Assembly (NCBI GenBank): GCA_001296005.1
Contig: LJHR01000006.1
Coordinates: 1 to 64,000, forward strand
Source of the DNA: an alpha proteobacterium AAP38
GTDB taxonomy: Bacteria; Pseudomonadota; Alphaproteobacteria; Azospirillales; Azospirillaceae
Reading direction: 5' to 3'
Length of the DNA: 64,000 nucleotides
Shown: in pieces, positions 24,767-35,098 of the stretch
Layout of the letters: the number at the start of each line of letters is the position of its first letter
Position numbering within the stretch: position 1 is the stretch's first letter
Notes under the pieces: generated by a model
Seen by the model: the letters and a program-made list of their open reading frames with translations, nothing else
The model's database searches: none
What the model was told of the DNA's origin: nothing
Translations under genes and position numbers: made by a program

Positions 24767-26005
24767 ATGCCCAAATACGCCGCCCGCCCCTTGCGCCGAT
24801 TCGTTCCCGCCCTTCTGGCCCCCCTGCTGCTGTCGGGCCTGACACTGGCGCCCGCCGCGGCCCCCGCTGCGGCGCAGGAGGTGAAGAAGCCGACGGTGCA
24901 GAAGCCCGTGAAACCCACCGTGAAGAAGCCAGCCACCACTGCGCCCAAGAAGTCGGCGGCGGCGCCCAGCAAGCCGCGCCGCAAGGCCGGTGCCACCGCC
25001 GCCGGAGCGGCAGCCGCTGCCGGGGGGGCGGCCGCCCTGGCTGCCGGCACGCAGGTTCCGGCCCTGCTACCCGCCGGGACCGACCCGGAATTGAAGGCGC
25101 TGGAAGGGAAGGCCCGGGAAGGCGACGCCGATTCGCAGATGGCCCTGGCTGATGCCCTGTCCTCACAGACGCCGACCAGCGCGCAGGATCTGCGCCGCGC
25201 CATCTACTGGTACGGGCAGGCGGCGACCAAGGGCGACGCCGATGCTGCCTGGACCCTGGCAGAGCTGTTCCGGGGCGATATTGGCATTCCCGACGATATG
25301 GAGCAGGCCGCCAACTGGTATCGCAAGGCCGCCGAAATGGGCCATGCCGAGGCCGCGTTCGATCTGGGCCTGCTCTACACCGAAGGCTATGGTGTGGAGC
25401 GGGATACGGGCGAAGCCGCACGCTGGTTCCAGCAGGCCGCCGATGCCGGGGTGGCCCGCGCGCTCTATATGCTGGGCACGCTCTATGAACAGGGCGTGGA
25501 CGGCGCCCCCGACCTGGATGCCGCGCGGGCCTGGTATGGACAGGCGGCGGAGACCGGCGACCCCGGCGCCCGTCAGGCCCTGCGCCGCCTGGATGCCGGG
25601 GGCCGCAATGTGGAAGTGGCGGAAGGTCCGCCTGCCGGCATGTTGGGCGGCCCGCCGGGCAGCGCCACTATCCGCCGGTCCACCGTGTCCGGCGTCCTGC
25701 CCCGCAGTGACCAGGATGGGGACGATGATGAGGATGGGGCCGCCCCGACCGCCGCCGCCAGCCCCGTCACGGCGATGATCAGCGGCGCTGCCGCCGGCAC
25801 CGGTGCCCGCGCTATCCCCGTCGATCAGGCCGGCGTGCGCGAAATCCAGACCCGTCTGATCAAGCTGGGCTTGCAGAAGGGCAAGGCCGACGGGTTCCTG
25901 GGCAAACGGACGGTCGCGGCCATCCGCGCCTATCAGAAATCCGTGGGCCTGCCCGTGGATGGCAAGGCCAGCCAGACCCTGCTGCGCCGCCTGCGGCAGG
26001 GATAG
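24767..26005 (+). CDS. Sel1-repeat protein with C-terminal peptidoglycan-binding domain
   Basis: 412 residues. A signal peptide (LLAPLLLSGLTLAPAAAPAAAQ) is followed by a Lys/Pro/Ala linker (about 40-110). Next come at least three Sel1-like repeats (about 120-285) with the GDA.AAW.LAELFRGD, GHAEAAFDLGLLYTEGYGV and GVARALYMLGTLYEQG cores. A low-complexity stretch leads to a PG_binding_1 domain (about 345-410: VREIQTRLIKLGLQKGKADGFLGKRTVAAIRAYQ). It probably acts in the periplasm at the cell wall. ATG 24767 is chosen because the signal peptide follows. Confidence 0.87.
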   Translation: MPKYAARPLRRFVPALLAPLLLSGLTLAPAAAPAAAQEVKKPTVQKPVKPTVKKPATTAPKKSAAAPSKPRRKAGATAAGAAAAAGGAAALAAGTQVPALLPAGTDPELKALEGKAREGDADSQMALADALSSQTPTSAQDLRRAIYWYGQAATKGDADAAWTLAELFRGDIGIPDDMEQAANWYRKAAEMGHAEAAFDLGLLYTEGYGVERDTGEAARWFQQAADAGVARALYMLGTLYEQGVDGAPDLDAARAWYGQAAETGDPGARQALRRLDAGGRNVEVAEGPPAGMLGGPPGSATIRRSTVSGVLPRSDQDGDDDEDGAAPTAAASPVTAMISGAAAGTGARAIPVDQAGVREIQTRLIKLGLQKGKADGFLGKRTVAAIRAYQKSVGLPVDGKASQTLLRRLRQG

Positions 26006-26006
26006 G

Positions 26007-26507
26007 CTAAACCCGGCGTTCCATCAGGATCTCCATGCCGTCGTCGCGGACCTTGGTAAAGCCCGCCCGCGACAGCAGGTGGCGGGCCGGGCTGTCATAG
26101 AACAGGGTAGCGCGGATAACCTGTCTGCGTGCGTCAGCGACGGTGGTCAGACCCGACAGTACCCGTGCACCCCGCCCCTGCCCGCGCAGATGCGGCAGGA
26201 ACAGGAATTCCAGCAGCGTCACCGGCCCCTGAACCGGCCAGTCCAGGACCAGCAGACCCGTGGTGCGCATATCCTCCCCCATCAGCAGGGTGACGGCATC
26301 GGGATGGGACCGCCGGACCGCGTTCAACCTGCCCTCCACCTGTGCGGAGACGAGAACGCCACGGGCAGACGCCGGCACATCGGCCAGCATCTGTGCCGCA
26401 TCCGCCCCAACAATCTGACGCAGCAGGGCGCGGTCACCCGCCTGGGCGAGCCGCGTCTGCATGCCGTCAACAGCGCCGATAAGGGCGGCAATAGGGTCCG
26501 GTTTCAT
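26007..26507 (-). CDS. GNAT family N-acetyltransferase
   Basis: 166 residues. The core has LLEFLFLPHLRGQGRGARVLSGL (beta4 and the acetyl-CoA loop RGQGRG) and a C-terminal SPARHLLSRAGFTKVRDDG segment, both typical of GNAT. The first half is divergent. The gene converges with the Sel1 gene, their stops one base apart. It is not close to the other GNATs in the window. Substrate unknown. Confidence 0.83.
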   Translation of the reverse strand: MKPDPIAALIGAVDGMQTRLAQAGDRALLRQIVGADAAQMLADVPASARGVLVSAQVEGRLNAVRRSHPDAVTLLMGEDMRTTGLLVLDWPVQGPVTLLEFLFLPHLRGQGRGARVLSGLTTVADARRQVIRATLFYDSPARHLLSRAGFTKVRDDGMEILMERRV

Positions 26508-26635
26508 GAAGCGGCCATTTTGGGTTGCGCACTACCCACACGATAGCCGCCAAATGACAGGATGCCCCTGTGAACTGCTTCACGTCACGCGATGTGAAAT
26601 GCCACTTTTCCCGCCCAACGCATCATGATTTCATG

Positions 26636-26668
26636 TCCCCTCAATCGCCGGGGGCGGCATCCGCCGCC
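26636..26668 (+). repeat. Half copy (C) of dispersed structured element
   Basis: CCCTCAATCGCCGGGG followed by GGCGGC-ATCC-GCCGCC. The 5' flank GATTTCATGTC matches GATGTCGTGTT of the 41838 copy. The second and third hairpins are missing and are replaced by the unrelated hairpin TACCAACG/CGTTGGTA (26670-26700), which touches the ligase stop. Confidence 0.7.
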
Positions 26669-26669
26669 G

Positions 26670-26700
26670 TACCAACGTTCAAAGGATTTTACCGTTGGTA
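26670..26700 (-). terminator. Hairpin at the 3' end of the acyl-CoA ligase gene
   Basis: TACCAACG and CGTTGGTA pair around a 15-nt loop directly past the stop at 26701. There is no T-run, so it is a processed or rho-dependent 3' end at best. Confidence 0.35.
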
Positions 26701-28356
<1,656 letters not shown>

Positions 28357-28502
28357 TCGGATCTTCCTCCCAAGCGTATCCGTCACCTGTGTTTTCCACA
28401 GTCTTGTTGACGATAGCTTGGGGCTTTCCGACGCCGGTTTCCAGAGGGATTTAAACGCTTGTTCCAAATTTTTCCGATGGCGGAGACATGCCGCACAGCA
28501 AC

Positions 28503-28539
28503 AAAAAACCCGGCCGCCGTTGCCGGGGCCGGGTTTTTT
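28503..28539. terminator. Bidirectional rho-independent terminator downstream of motA
   Basis: AAAAAACCCGGCC pairs with GGCCGGGTTTTTT (13 bp, 11-nt loop). It ends the motA transcript on the minus strand and separates it from the ligase gene. The whole 28357-28670 gap holds only this terminator, the hairpin at 28549 and element copy D. Confidence 0.9.
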
Positions 28540-28548
28540 GATCTGACA

Positions 28549-28583
28549 CCAAACTGACAAAGGTTTGAACTTTGTCAGTTTGG
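28549..28583. repeat. 14-bp perfect hairpin beside element copy D
   Basis: CCAAACTGACAAAG and its exact complement enclose the loop GTTTGAA. It abuts the third hairpin of element D at 28585, as other hairpins flank copies A, B and C. Confidence 0.7.
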
Positions 28584-28584
28584 A

Positions 28585-28657
28585 GGCCGCCGACTGGCGG
28601 CCCGGCGCTCGTGCGCCGTAAGCCAAGGGCGCGGATGCGCCCGCCCGGCGATTGAGG
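28585..28657 (-). repeat. Full copy (D) of dispersed structured element
   Basis: Minus-strand order: CCTCAATCGCCGGGC, GGGCGC-ATCC-GCGCCC, linker TTGGCTTAC, GGCGC-ACGA-GCGCC, and GGCCGCC-AGTC-GGCGGCC. It lies 14 bp past the motA stop, in the same orientation as motA. Confidence 0.8.
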
Positions 28658-28670
28658 GGCATGAGCACTA

Positions 28671-29531
28671 TCAACTGATCTGGGAGAGGAGTTCTTCCAG
28701 CTCGTTGAAGTCAGGCATATATTCCGAGGGCACCTTTTTTCGGGCTGCTTCGATGGAGACCTGTGGGGCGTATCCGCCCAGATGGGCCACCACCGCCGTC
28801 TTGATCACGCCATAGAACAGACTGTCCTCTTCCGCGATGCCCTTCAGCCGCCCGGCAATGGGAGCGGCCAGGCAATAGGCCAGGAAGATGCCCATGAAGG
28901 TGCCGACCAGCGCGCCGCCGATCAGCTTGCCCAGCACTTCCGGCGGTTCGGAGATCGAGGCCATGGTCTTGATCACGCCCAGCACGGCAGCCACGATGCC
29001 AAGGGCGGGCAATGCGTCGGCCAGACCCTGGATGGCATGGGACGAATGCTGGTCCTCATGCTTCATCTTGTCGATCTCGGCCTCCATCAGGCTTTCCATT
29101 TCCATCGGGTTATCGACGCCGATGGAATACATGCGCAGATAGTCGGCGATGAACTTCACCGTCGTGTTGCTTTTCATCACAGCGGGATAAGCGTTGAAGA
29201 TGTTGCTTTCCAACGGCTTTTCGATGTGCTGCTCAATGGCCAGCACACCCTTGCTCTTCATGGTCTTCAGGATCTGATAGAGCAGGGACAGAAGCTCAAT
29301 ATATTCCTTCTTGTGGAAGGGAGAGCCCGCGAAGATCTTCTTGATGTCCTTGCCCGACGCCTTGACCGTGTGCGTGGAATTGGTGATCAGGAAGGAAGAC
29401 AGGCCGGACCCGCCGATGATCATGATCTCCTTCGGCAGGGCCTCAACGATGATGCCCATCTTGCCGCCGAAGATGACGTAACCGCCGAACACACAGAAAA
29501 ACACGCCGACAAGGCCGATGATGGCGAACAT
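28671..29531 (-). CDS. motA: Flagellar motor stator protein MotA
   Basis: 286 residues with four membrane segments (about 3-22, 34-52, 170-190 and 200-225) and the large cytoplasmic loop between the second and third. The loop has the KSNTTVKFIADYLRMYSIGVDNPMEMESLMEAEID stretch that contains the charged torque-generating region. The PALGIVAAVLGVIKTM motif with its conserved proline precedes the third segment. motB is not adjacent, as in several alphaproteobacteria. Upstream is aroB, 122 bp away. Confidence 0.94.
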   Translation of the reverse strand: MFAIIGLVGVFFCVFGGYVIFGGKMGIIVEALPKEIMIIGGSGLSSFLITNSTHTVKASGKDIKKIFAGSPFHKKEYIELLSLLYQILKTMKSKGVLAIEQHIEKPLESNIFNAYPAVMKSNTTVKFIADYLRMYSIGVDNPMEMESLMEAEIDKMKHEDQHSSHAIQGLADALPALGIVAAVLGVIKTMASISEPPEVLGKLIGGALVGTFMGIFLAYCLAAPIAGRLKGIAEEDSLFYGVIKTAVVAHLGGYAPQVSIEAARKKVPSEYMPDFNELEELLSQIS

Positions 29532-29653
29532 GCGCTACCCCGGAATGGTGGGTCCCGCCCTGGACCGATGGGTGAAGGTAAACCAACGGCTTGGCAAAAC
29601 CAACCCGGCATAGGGATGGGGTTTGTAGAAGGTTTGGGGGGTGGGTGTTGCCC

Positions 29654-30775
29654 TCACCCCACCAGCGAGGCCGCCAGCACCGCCTTCACATCCTCCAGCG
29701 CCACATCGGCACAGCGGAAGGCCTTGCCGATGCCGCGCGCCAGGATAAAGGTGACGCGGCCATCCTTGACCTTCTTGTCCTTGGCCATGTGGGCCACCAG
29801 CTTTTCCGCCGTCCAGGCACCACCGCCCAGATGGGCCGCCGACACGGGCAGGCCCACCGACGACAGATGCGCCTTCACCCGCGCCAGATCCTCGGCGGGG
29901 CACAGGCCCATGCGGACCGACAGGTCAAAGGCCATGACCATGCCGATGGCCACCGACTCGCCATGCAGCAAGGCCGTGCCATACCCGGCCTCCGCCTCCA
30001 GCGCATGGCCGAACGTGTGGCCCAGGTTCAGCAGTTCGCGCAGGCCGCCTTCGCGTTCATCCTTGGCCACGATGTCGGCCTTGGCATCGCACGAAACCCG
30101 GATCGCCTCGGTCAGAAGGGCGTCGTCGCCATCGACCAGCGCCTTGCCGTTGGCCTCCAGCCAGGTGAAGAAATCCGGCCGGTCGATCAGCCCGTATTTC
30201 ACCACCTCCGCGTACCCGGCCAGAACCTCGCGCTTCGGTAGCGTCTTCAGGCTGTCAGTATCGGCCAGCACCAGACGCGGCTGGTGGAAGGCGCCGATCA
30301 GGTTCTTGCCATGGCGGCTGTTGATGCCGGTCTTGCCGCCGACCGAACTGTCCACCTGGGACAGCAGCGTGGTCGGCACCTGGACGAAGTCGATGCCGCG
30401 CAGGGCAATGGCCGCCGCGAAGCCGCCGAGGTCGCCTACGACCCCGCCGCCCAGCGCCACCAGCACCGTCTTGCGCTCAATCCCGCGCGACAGCAAGGCG
30501 TCCATCACCTCGCCCAGCTTTTCCATATCCTTGCTGGCCTCGCCCGACGGCACCACGATCGGGTCCAGGACCCGCGCCCCCGCGGTGCGCAAACTGTCCA
30601 GCAGCGGCGACAGGTGCAATTCGGCCACGGCACTGTCGGTCAGCACCACCAGCGGGCGGTTGCCCACCGCGTCGCGGATCAAGGTGCCGGCATTGCGGAT
30701 CAGGCCCGGCCCGATATGGATGTCATAGGAACGGTCGCCCAGGGCGACGGGGACGATGGTGCTCGGGCGGGTCAT
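29654..30775 (-). CDS. aroB: 3-dehydroquinate synthase AroB
   Basis: 373 residues. Cyclises DAHP to 3-dehydroquinate, step two of the shikimate pathway, in the cytoplasm with NAD+ and a divalent metal. Visible landmarks are the NAD site GGGVVGDLGGFAAA, the VQVPTTLLSQVDSSVGGKTGIN block, and metal ligands in the KADIVAKDERE and LNLGHTFGHALE segments. It follows aroK by 27 bp in one operon. Confidence 0.96.
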   Translation of the reverse strand: MTRPSTIVPVALGDRSYDIHIGPGLIRNAGTLIRDAVGNRPLVVLTDSAVAELHLSPLLDSLRTAGARVLDPIVVPSGEASKDMEKLGEVMDALLSRGIERKTVLVALGGGVVGDLGGFAAAIALRGIDFVQVPTTLLSQVDSSVGGKTGINSRHGKNLIGAFHQPRLVLADTDSLKTLPKREVLAGYAEVVKYGLIDRPDFFTWLEANGKALVDGDDALLTEAIRVSCDAKADIVAKDEREGGLRELLNLGHTFGHALEAEAGYGTALLHGESVAIGMVMAFDLSVRMGLCPAEDLARVKAHLSSVGLPVSAAHLGGGAWTAEKLVAHMAKDKKVKDGRVTFILARGIGKAFRCADVALEDVKAVLAASLVG

Positions 30776-30802
30776 GGTCGGTTCCGGATGCTGTCGGATC
30801 GG

Positions 30803-31360
30803 TCAGGCGGCGGTGCTGTCGGCATCGCCCAGCCAATGGCGAAGGGCGGCGATGACGCGGTCGGTGGTGACGTCGGGTGGGCTGTCGTCGCTGTCCACGG
30901 TCAGGTCGGCCTGGGCATAGACGGGATAACGGACATCCATCAGCCGGCCCAGAACCGCGCGCGGGTCGCCCTGGCGCAGTAGCGGCCGGTGATCGCGTCG
31001 GGCGGTACGGTGGACCAGCAGATCCAGATCGGCGCGCAGCCAGATGGAGATGCCATGGTCGCGGATGGTCTGGCGCGTCGCCTCATCCATGAAGGCGCCG
31101 CCGCCCGTGGACAGGACCTGCACCGGCTGGTCCAGCAGGCGGGCGATGACGCGGCGTTCGCCGTCGCGAAAGCCCGCTTCCCCGAACCGGTCAAAGATTT
31201 CCTGGATGGTGCAGCCGGCGGCCCGCTCGATCTCGTGATCGGCATCGACGAAGGGCAGGCCCAGCTTGGCGGCCAGGCGCTTGCCGATGCTGGTCTTGCC
31301 GGCCCCCATCAGGCCGATCAGCACCAGTGTCTTGGGGATGGGCAGCACCGTCACGGACAT
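30803..31360 (-). CDS. aroK: Shikimate kinase AroK
   Basis: 185 residues. P-loop [17 protein letters not shown], shikimate-binding [24 protein letters not shown] and [10 protein letters not shown], and a LID arginine in RRDHRPLL. Phosphorylates shikimate with ATP. The start is a choice among ATG 31360, TTG 31369 and GTG 31354; GGAG is best spaced for the GTG, so the ends are soft by three codons. Located 27 bp ahead of aroB and divergent from the xerD cluster. The 31361-31619 gap shows no other gene. Confidence 0.95.
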   Translation of the reverse strand: MSVTVLPIPKTLVLIGLMGAGKTSIGKRLAAKLGLPFVDADHEIERAAGCTIQEIFDRFGEAGFRDGERRVIARLLDQPVQVLSTGGGAFMDEATRQTIRDHGISIWLRADLDLLVHRTARRDHRPLLRQGDPRAVLGRLMDVRYPVYAQADLTVDSDDSPPDVTTDRVIAALRHWLGDADSTAA

Positions 31361-31619
31361 GGGCTCCAAGGTCCAGCTTGCCGGCAGACCCAGACGGGGG
31401 ACAACCGGGATGGCGGATGGTGGCGTGATTGCCAGCCCATGGCGCGGGCGCTATGGTGCGGGTCAAGGCCACCGGAACGGACGTTTCCATAGCACGAGGG
31501 GGTGGGGTCACCCAACCCTGGGAGCCAAGGGAAAAGCGGAGCCGGCACTGGTCGCCGACGCATGGCTGGACCATCTATCCATGCGACTGTCTGTCAATCT
31601 GGTTCGGGACCTGTTTTCC

Positions 31620-31757
31620 ATGAGCATGCTGGTGAAGATTCTGCTGCTGGTCGTTGTGCTTGTCGGTGTCGGCGGTTTCGCCGTGCTGGCCAGCGTCGAT
31701 CTGCCCGCCCCCTCGCAGCCGGTGGAACGGGTGATCCCGAATGACCGTTTCAAGTAA
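31620..31757 (+). CDS. Small single-span membrane protein, 45 residues
   Basis: MSMLVKILLLVVVLVGVGGFAVLA is one membrane helix, followed by a short tail DLPAPSQPVERVIPNDRFK. The tail motif (D.PAP...VEKVIPNDRF) recurs, as I recall, at this locus in related Rhodospirillales, which supports it as a real gene. Its last 17 bases overlap the next gene, implying coupled translation. It lies divergent from aroK and heads the cluster ending in xerD and a histidine phosphatase. Function unknown. Confidence 0.65.
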   Translation: MSMLVKILLLVVVLVGVGGFAVLASVDLPAPSQPVERVIPNDRFK

Positions 31758-33501
31758 CCGGCACCGCCGACCGGGTGGCCCCCTGAGTGGAATTGCGGCC
31801 CTGGGCCTGACGCTGCTGGCCGGCCCCGCGCTGGCACAGCAAGCGGAGCCTGTGCCCTCCATCCCCACAGGCGCCCCTGTCTCCCTGTTCCCGTCGCCGC
31901 CGCCCGCCACGGACCCGGCACCCGCGCCCGATGCCGCCGCCAGTCCGGATGCAGCGGCGGCCCCCACCGCCGATGCCCGCTCGCCCAAGGGCGTGATGGT
32001 GGAGGAGTTGAAGGCGCAGGACCCCGAACTGGCCGGTACCCTGGGCCCCGACAATGGCGGCCTGCCGCCCGACCTCTGGCACGGGCTGCCGCGCGCCGAT
32101 GTGGAGGCGCTGGTGGCTGGCATCCCCGCCGGCCTGACCAGCCCGGCCCTGCGGGATATGACCCGTGGCCTGCTGCTGACCAGCGCCGACGGCTTGGGTG
32201 CGGGGGAAAAGACCCGGAATTTCGCGGCCCTACGGACCGAGGCGCTGCTGCGTATCGGCGATGCCGACGGGGCCGATGCCCTGCGCAATGTCGCCCCTGC
32301 CGTGCTGGAGGATGAAGGGGCAGCACTCGCCTGGCTGGAGATGCGCTTCTTCGCGGGTGACCGGCAATCGGCCTGTGATCAGGTACCGGGTCTGCTGTCG
32401 CGGTTCCAGCATCCCGTCTGGCAGAAATGGCAGATCGTCTGCCAGATCGCCAATGGACAGATGGATGGCGTCTTTCTGGGCCTGGATCTGATGCGCGAGC
32501 AGGGCGACAAGGACGACCTGTTCGCCCGTCTGGCCGAAGGGGCCGCCAACGCGGTGAAGACGCCCGTGAAGGGCGTTCTGGAACCGACGCCCACGCAGTT
32601 GGCCTTGATCCTTGTGTCAGGCCGGCCCTTCCCCCCGGAAACCAAGATCAGCGGCGCCGGCCCGCTGGCCGCCTTGGCGCGGCTTGGTACCCTGCCGGTG
32701 CCACAGCGTCTGGCCGCCGCCGAACGCGCCGTGGCGCAGGGCGGGCTGGACGGTCCCGGCCTGCTGTCGGTCTATGAGGCGGTGGCCGACGCCGATCCCA
32801 AGGCCCTGACCGTCGCCGCCGCCAAGAAGCCGACGCCGCTGCTGCGCGCCCAATTGCTGAAGGCCCTGCGCGCCGAACCGACGCCCGCCGCCAAGGCCGG
32901 GTTGTTCAAGGTGGCGATGCTGGCCAGTTCCACCGAACAGCAGGCGGGCGCTTACGGCGCTTTGCTGCTGGAAGAGGCGCGGCAATTCCGCCTGACGGTC
33001 GGTTTCGCCTCCATCGCACCACTGGTTGCCCGCCTGCATCTGTTGCAGGGGGAGGCCACCGCCGCCGGCCCCTGGATCAATCTGGCGCGCGATGATTTCA
33101 ACGCGTCGAAAGATGAAGGGGCCTTTGCCCGGCTCTGGCCGCTGGCCGCCGCCCATGGATTGCTGCGGGAGACGGACTTTGACCGCGCCCGCTGGGTCCG
33201 CGACCTGGGTGGCGATACCGCCCGCGACAAGGCGGAAGAGGTGCTGATCCTGCTGACCGCCTTGCATGGTGGCAAGGATGCGCCCCTGCCGCCGCTGGCC
33301 GATGGCGGCGCCCCGCCGGGTCAGGTGAAGGGGGCGGTTCTGCTGGACGCCGTCACGGCACTGGGCAGTGACGGGGCCGTGGGCACGCCGGCCTTCGACC
33401 TTGCCGCCATCCTGACCGATCTGACCCGCGCCGGCCTGTCCGATCAGGCCCGCCAGATCGGGGCGGAGGCGATTGCCGGCCTGCTGCGGCCGGGGGCGTG
33501 A
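31741..33501 (+). CDS. Exported Ala-rich protein of unknown function, likely helical solenoid
   Basis: 586 residues. Signal peptide (GIAALGLTLLAGPALAQQ, cleaved about residue 33), a Pro/Ala linker (about 40-85), then about 480 residues of short amphipathic helices with no obvious motif, rich in Ala, Leu and Asp. The pattern (e.g. RTEALLRIGDADGADALRNV, LAWLEMRFFAGDRQSACDQV) suggests TPR-like solenoid packing. It starts inside the preceding small gene and its stop overlaps xerD (GTGA), so all are co-translated. The conserved location next to xerD and aroK is notable, but the function is unknown. Confidence 0.78.
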   Translation: MTVSSNRHRRPGGPLSGIAALGLTLLAGPALAQQAEPVPSIPTGAPVSLFPSPPPATDPAPAPDAAASPDAAAAPTADARSPKGVMVEELKAQDPELAGTLGPDNGGLPPDLWHGLPRADVEALVAGIPAGLTSPALRDMTRGLLLTSADGLGAGEKTRNFAALRTEALLRIGDADGADALRNVAPAVLEDEGAALAWLEMRFFAGDRQSACDQVPGLLSRFQHPVWQKWQIVCQIANGQMDGVFLGLDLMREQGDKDDLFARLAEGAANAVKTPVKGVLEPTPTQLALILVSGRPFPPETKISGAGPLAALARLGTLPVPQRLAAAERAVAQGGLDGPGLLSVYEAVADADPKALTVAAAKKPTPLLRAQLLKALRAEPTPAAKAGLFKVAMLASSTEQQAGAYGALLLEEARQFRLTVGFASIAPLVARLHLLQGEATAAGPWINLARDDFNASKDEGAFARLWPLAAAHGLLRETDFDRARWVRDLGGDTARDKAEEVLILLTALHGGKDAPLPPLADGGAPPGQVKGAVLLDAVTALGSDGAVGTPAFDLAAILTDLTRAGLSDQARQIGAEAIAGLLRPGA

Positions 33502-34517
33502 CCAGGATGGCGGGGGCAGCGGCCACAGCAGGGGCGGCAAAGGCACGGCCGGGCCGGCCCCGCAAGGCCCCTGCCCCGCCGCCGCCCTGGGTCGATGCCT
33601 TTCTGGACATGATGGTGGCCGAGCGCGCCGCCAGCCCCAACACGCGCGATGCCTATCGCCGCGACCTGACGGATGTGGCGTCGTTCCTGACACAGGCCAA
33701 GCGGCCCGGCTTGGATCAGGCCAGCAGCGATGATCTGCGGGCATATCTGGAGCATCTGGCCGCCACCCGCATCAAGGATGCATCAGCAGCAAAGACCGTA
33801 GCCCGCCGCCTGTCGGCCCTGCGCCAGTACTACAAATTCCTGGTGTCGGAAGGGCACCGGGCGGAGGACCCGGCCAGCGTGCTGGATACGCCCAAACAGG
33901 GCCGGTCCCTGCCCAAGATCCTGTCGGAAGGCGACGTCGCCGCCATGCTGACGGCGGCGGCAGCGCTGGGCGCGCCGGAGGGGCGGCGCCTGAATGCCCT
34001 GCTGGAGGTGCTGTACGCCACGGGCCTGCGCGTGTCGGAACTGGTGGGCCTGCCCATGAACGCGCTCACCCGTGACGCCCGCGCCCTGATCGTGCGCGGC
34101 AAGGGCGGCAAGGAACGGCTGGTGCCCTTGTCGGCCCCGGCCCGCGACGCCATCGCAGCATATCTGCCCGACCGGCCCTATTTCATGACCAAGGGACGGG
34201 AAGGCAAGCAGCAGGCCTATCTTTTCCCCTCGCGCGCCACCGCCGGAATCCTGACGCGGCAGCGGTTCGGGCAATTGCTGAAGGAACTGGCCATCCGCGC
34301 TGGGCTGGACCCCGCCAAGGTCAGCCCCCATGTCCTGCGCCATTGCTTTGCCACCCACCTTCTGGACCATGGCGCCGATCTGCGCTCAGTGCAGAAGATG
34401 CTGGGCCATGCCGATATCGGCACGACGCAGATTTACACCCATGTCGTGGGCGAACGCCTGAAACAGGCGGTGGAACAGCATCACCCCCTGTCGGCCAAAC
34501 GAAAGGCAAAGGCATGA
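33498..34517 (+). CDS. xerD: Tyrosine recombinase XerD
   Basis: 339 residues. N-terminal SAM-like DNA-binding domain (about 30-120), then the catalytic domain with the full tyrosine-recombinase set: Arg in ATGLRVSELVGL, Lys in GKGGKERLVPL, HVLRHCFA (His-x-x-Arg), His in LGHADI, and the Tyr nucleophile in TQIYTHV. It resolves chromosome dimers at dif with XerC. GTG at 33498 overlaps the previous stop; ATG at 33507 is an alternative. The long Ala/Pro/Arg-rich N-terminus is usual for this group. Not a phage integrase: no phage genes or att sites nearby. Confidence 0.93.
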   Translation: MTRMAGAAATAGAAKARPGRPRKAPAPPPPWVDAFLDMMVAERAASPNTRDAYRRDLTDVASFLTQAKRPGLDQASSDDLRAYLEHLAATRIKDASAAKTVARRLSALRQYYKFLVSEGHRAEDPASVLDTPKQGRSLPKILSEGDVAAMLTAAAALGAPEGRRLNALLEVLYATGLRVSELVGLPMNALTRDARALIVRGKGGKERLVPLSAPARDAIAAYLPDRPYFMTKGREGKQQAYLFPSRATAGILTRQRFGQLLKELAIRAGLDPAKVSPHVLRHCFATHLLDHGADLRSVQKMLGHADIGTTQIYTHVVGERLKQAVEQHHPLSAKRKAKA

Positions 34518-35032
34518 TCCGTCTCGTCGCCGCACTGGCCCTGACCGTCGCCCTGTCCCTGCCATCCTTGGCGCAGGAGGTGATCTTGGTCCGCCACGCG
34601 GAGAAGGCAGCGGAAGCCGATCCCGGCCTGACCCCGGACGGCCAGGCCCGCGCCGAGGCCCTGGCCAGCCTGCTGCGCGCCACCCCGCCCGCGATGATCC
34701 TGACCAGCCACGCACGCCGCACCCGCGACACCGCCGCACCCACAGCGGCAGCCCTGGGCGTGACGCCGGAAGTGGTGCCCATCCCGCCCGGCGATATGCC
34801 GGCCCATATCCGCATGACGGCGGAGAAGCTGGCAGCCCTGAAACCGGGTCAGGTGGCCTTGGTGGTCGGCCATTCCAACACTGTGCCCGCCATCATCAAG
34901 GCCCTGGGCGGCCCAGCCGTCCCCGACCTGCCGGAATGCGCCTTTGGTCGGTTGTACCGCTGGGACGTGGCGGAGAAGACGCTGCGGATTGAGCGGTATG
35001 GGGTGGAGAGTGCGTGCCCCTTGATGGAGTAA
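34514..35032 (+). CDS. Exported histidine phosphatase family protein
   Basis: 172 residues. A short signal peptide (MIRLVAALALTVALSLPSLAQ) leads to the phosphatase core: EVILVRHAEKA with the RHG-type catalytic His, SHARRTRDTA with a second Arg, and VVGHSNTVPA with the second catalytic His. The small size resembles SixA-like or periplasmic phosphohistidine phosphatases; substrate unknown. It overlaps xerD by four bases and ends before a strong bidirectional terminator. Confidence 0.88.
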   Translation: MIRLVAALALTVALSLPSLAQEVILVRHAEKAAEADPGLTPDGQARAEALASLLRATPPAMILTSHARRTRDTAAPTAAALGVTPEVVPIPPGDMPAHIRMTAEKLAALKPGQVALVVGHSNTVPAIIKALGGPAVPDLPECAFGRLYRWDVAEKTLRIERYGVESACPLME

Positions 35033-35061
35033 CGCGCACGAAATCCGCGCGCTACGAAACA

Positions 35062-35093
35062 AAAAAGCCCGCCTCGTTGGAGGCGGGCTTTTT
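35062..35093. terminator. Bidirectional terminator
   Basis: AAAAAGCCCGCCTC-GTTG-GAGGCGGGCTTTTT: a 14-bp stem with A- and T-runs, between the convergent histidine phosphatase and aspS genes. Confidence 0.95.
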
Positions 35094-35098
35094 CATTC

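Noticed and set aside
24324-25421. Minus-strand ORF spanning tRNA-Gln and the Sel1 gene start
   Set aside because: It reads through a tRNA, is composed mainly of Arg/Pro/Ser, and lies antisense to a convincing gene.
28671-29531. motA as part of a flagellar operon
   Set aside because: No motB or other flagellar genes adjoin. It is an isolated gene here, not evidence of a cluster.
33498-34517. Phage integrase marking a genomic island
   Set aside because: The protein is XerD-like throughout, sits in a housekeeping context by aroK/aroB, and no phage genes, tRNA end or att repeats adjoin it.
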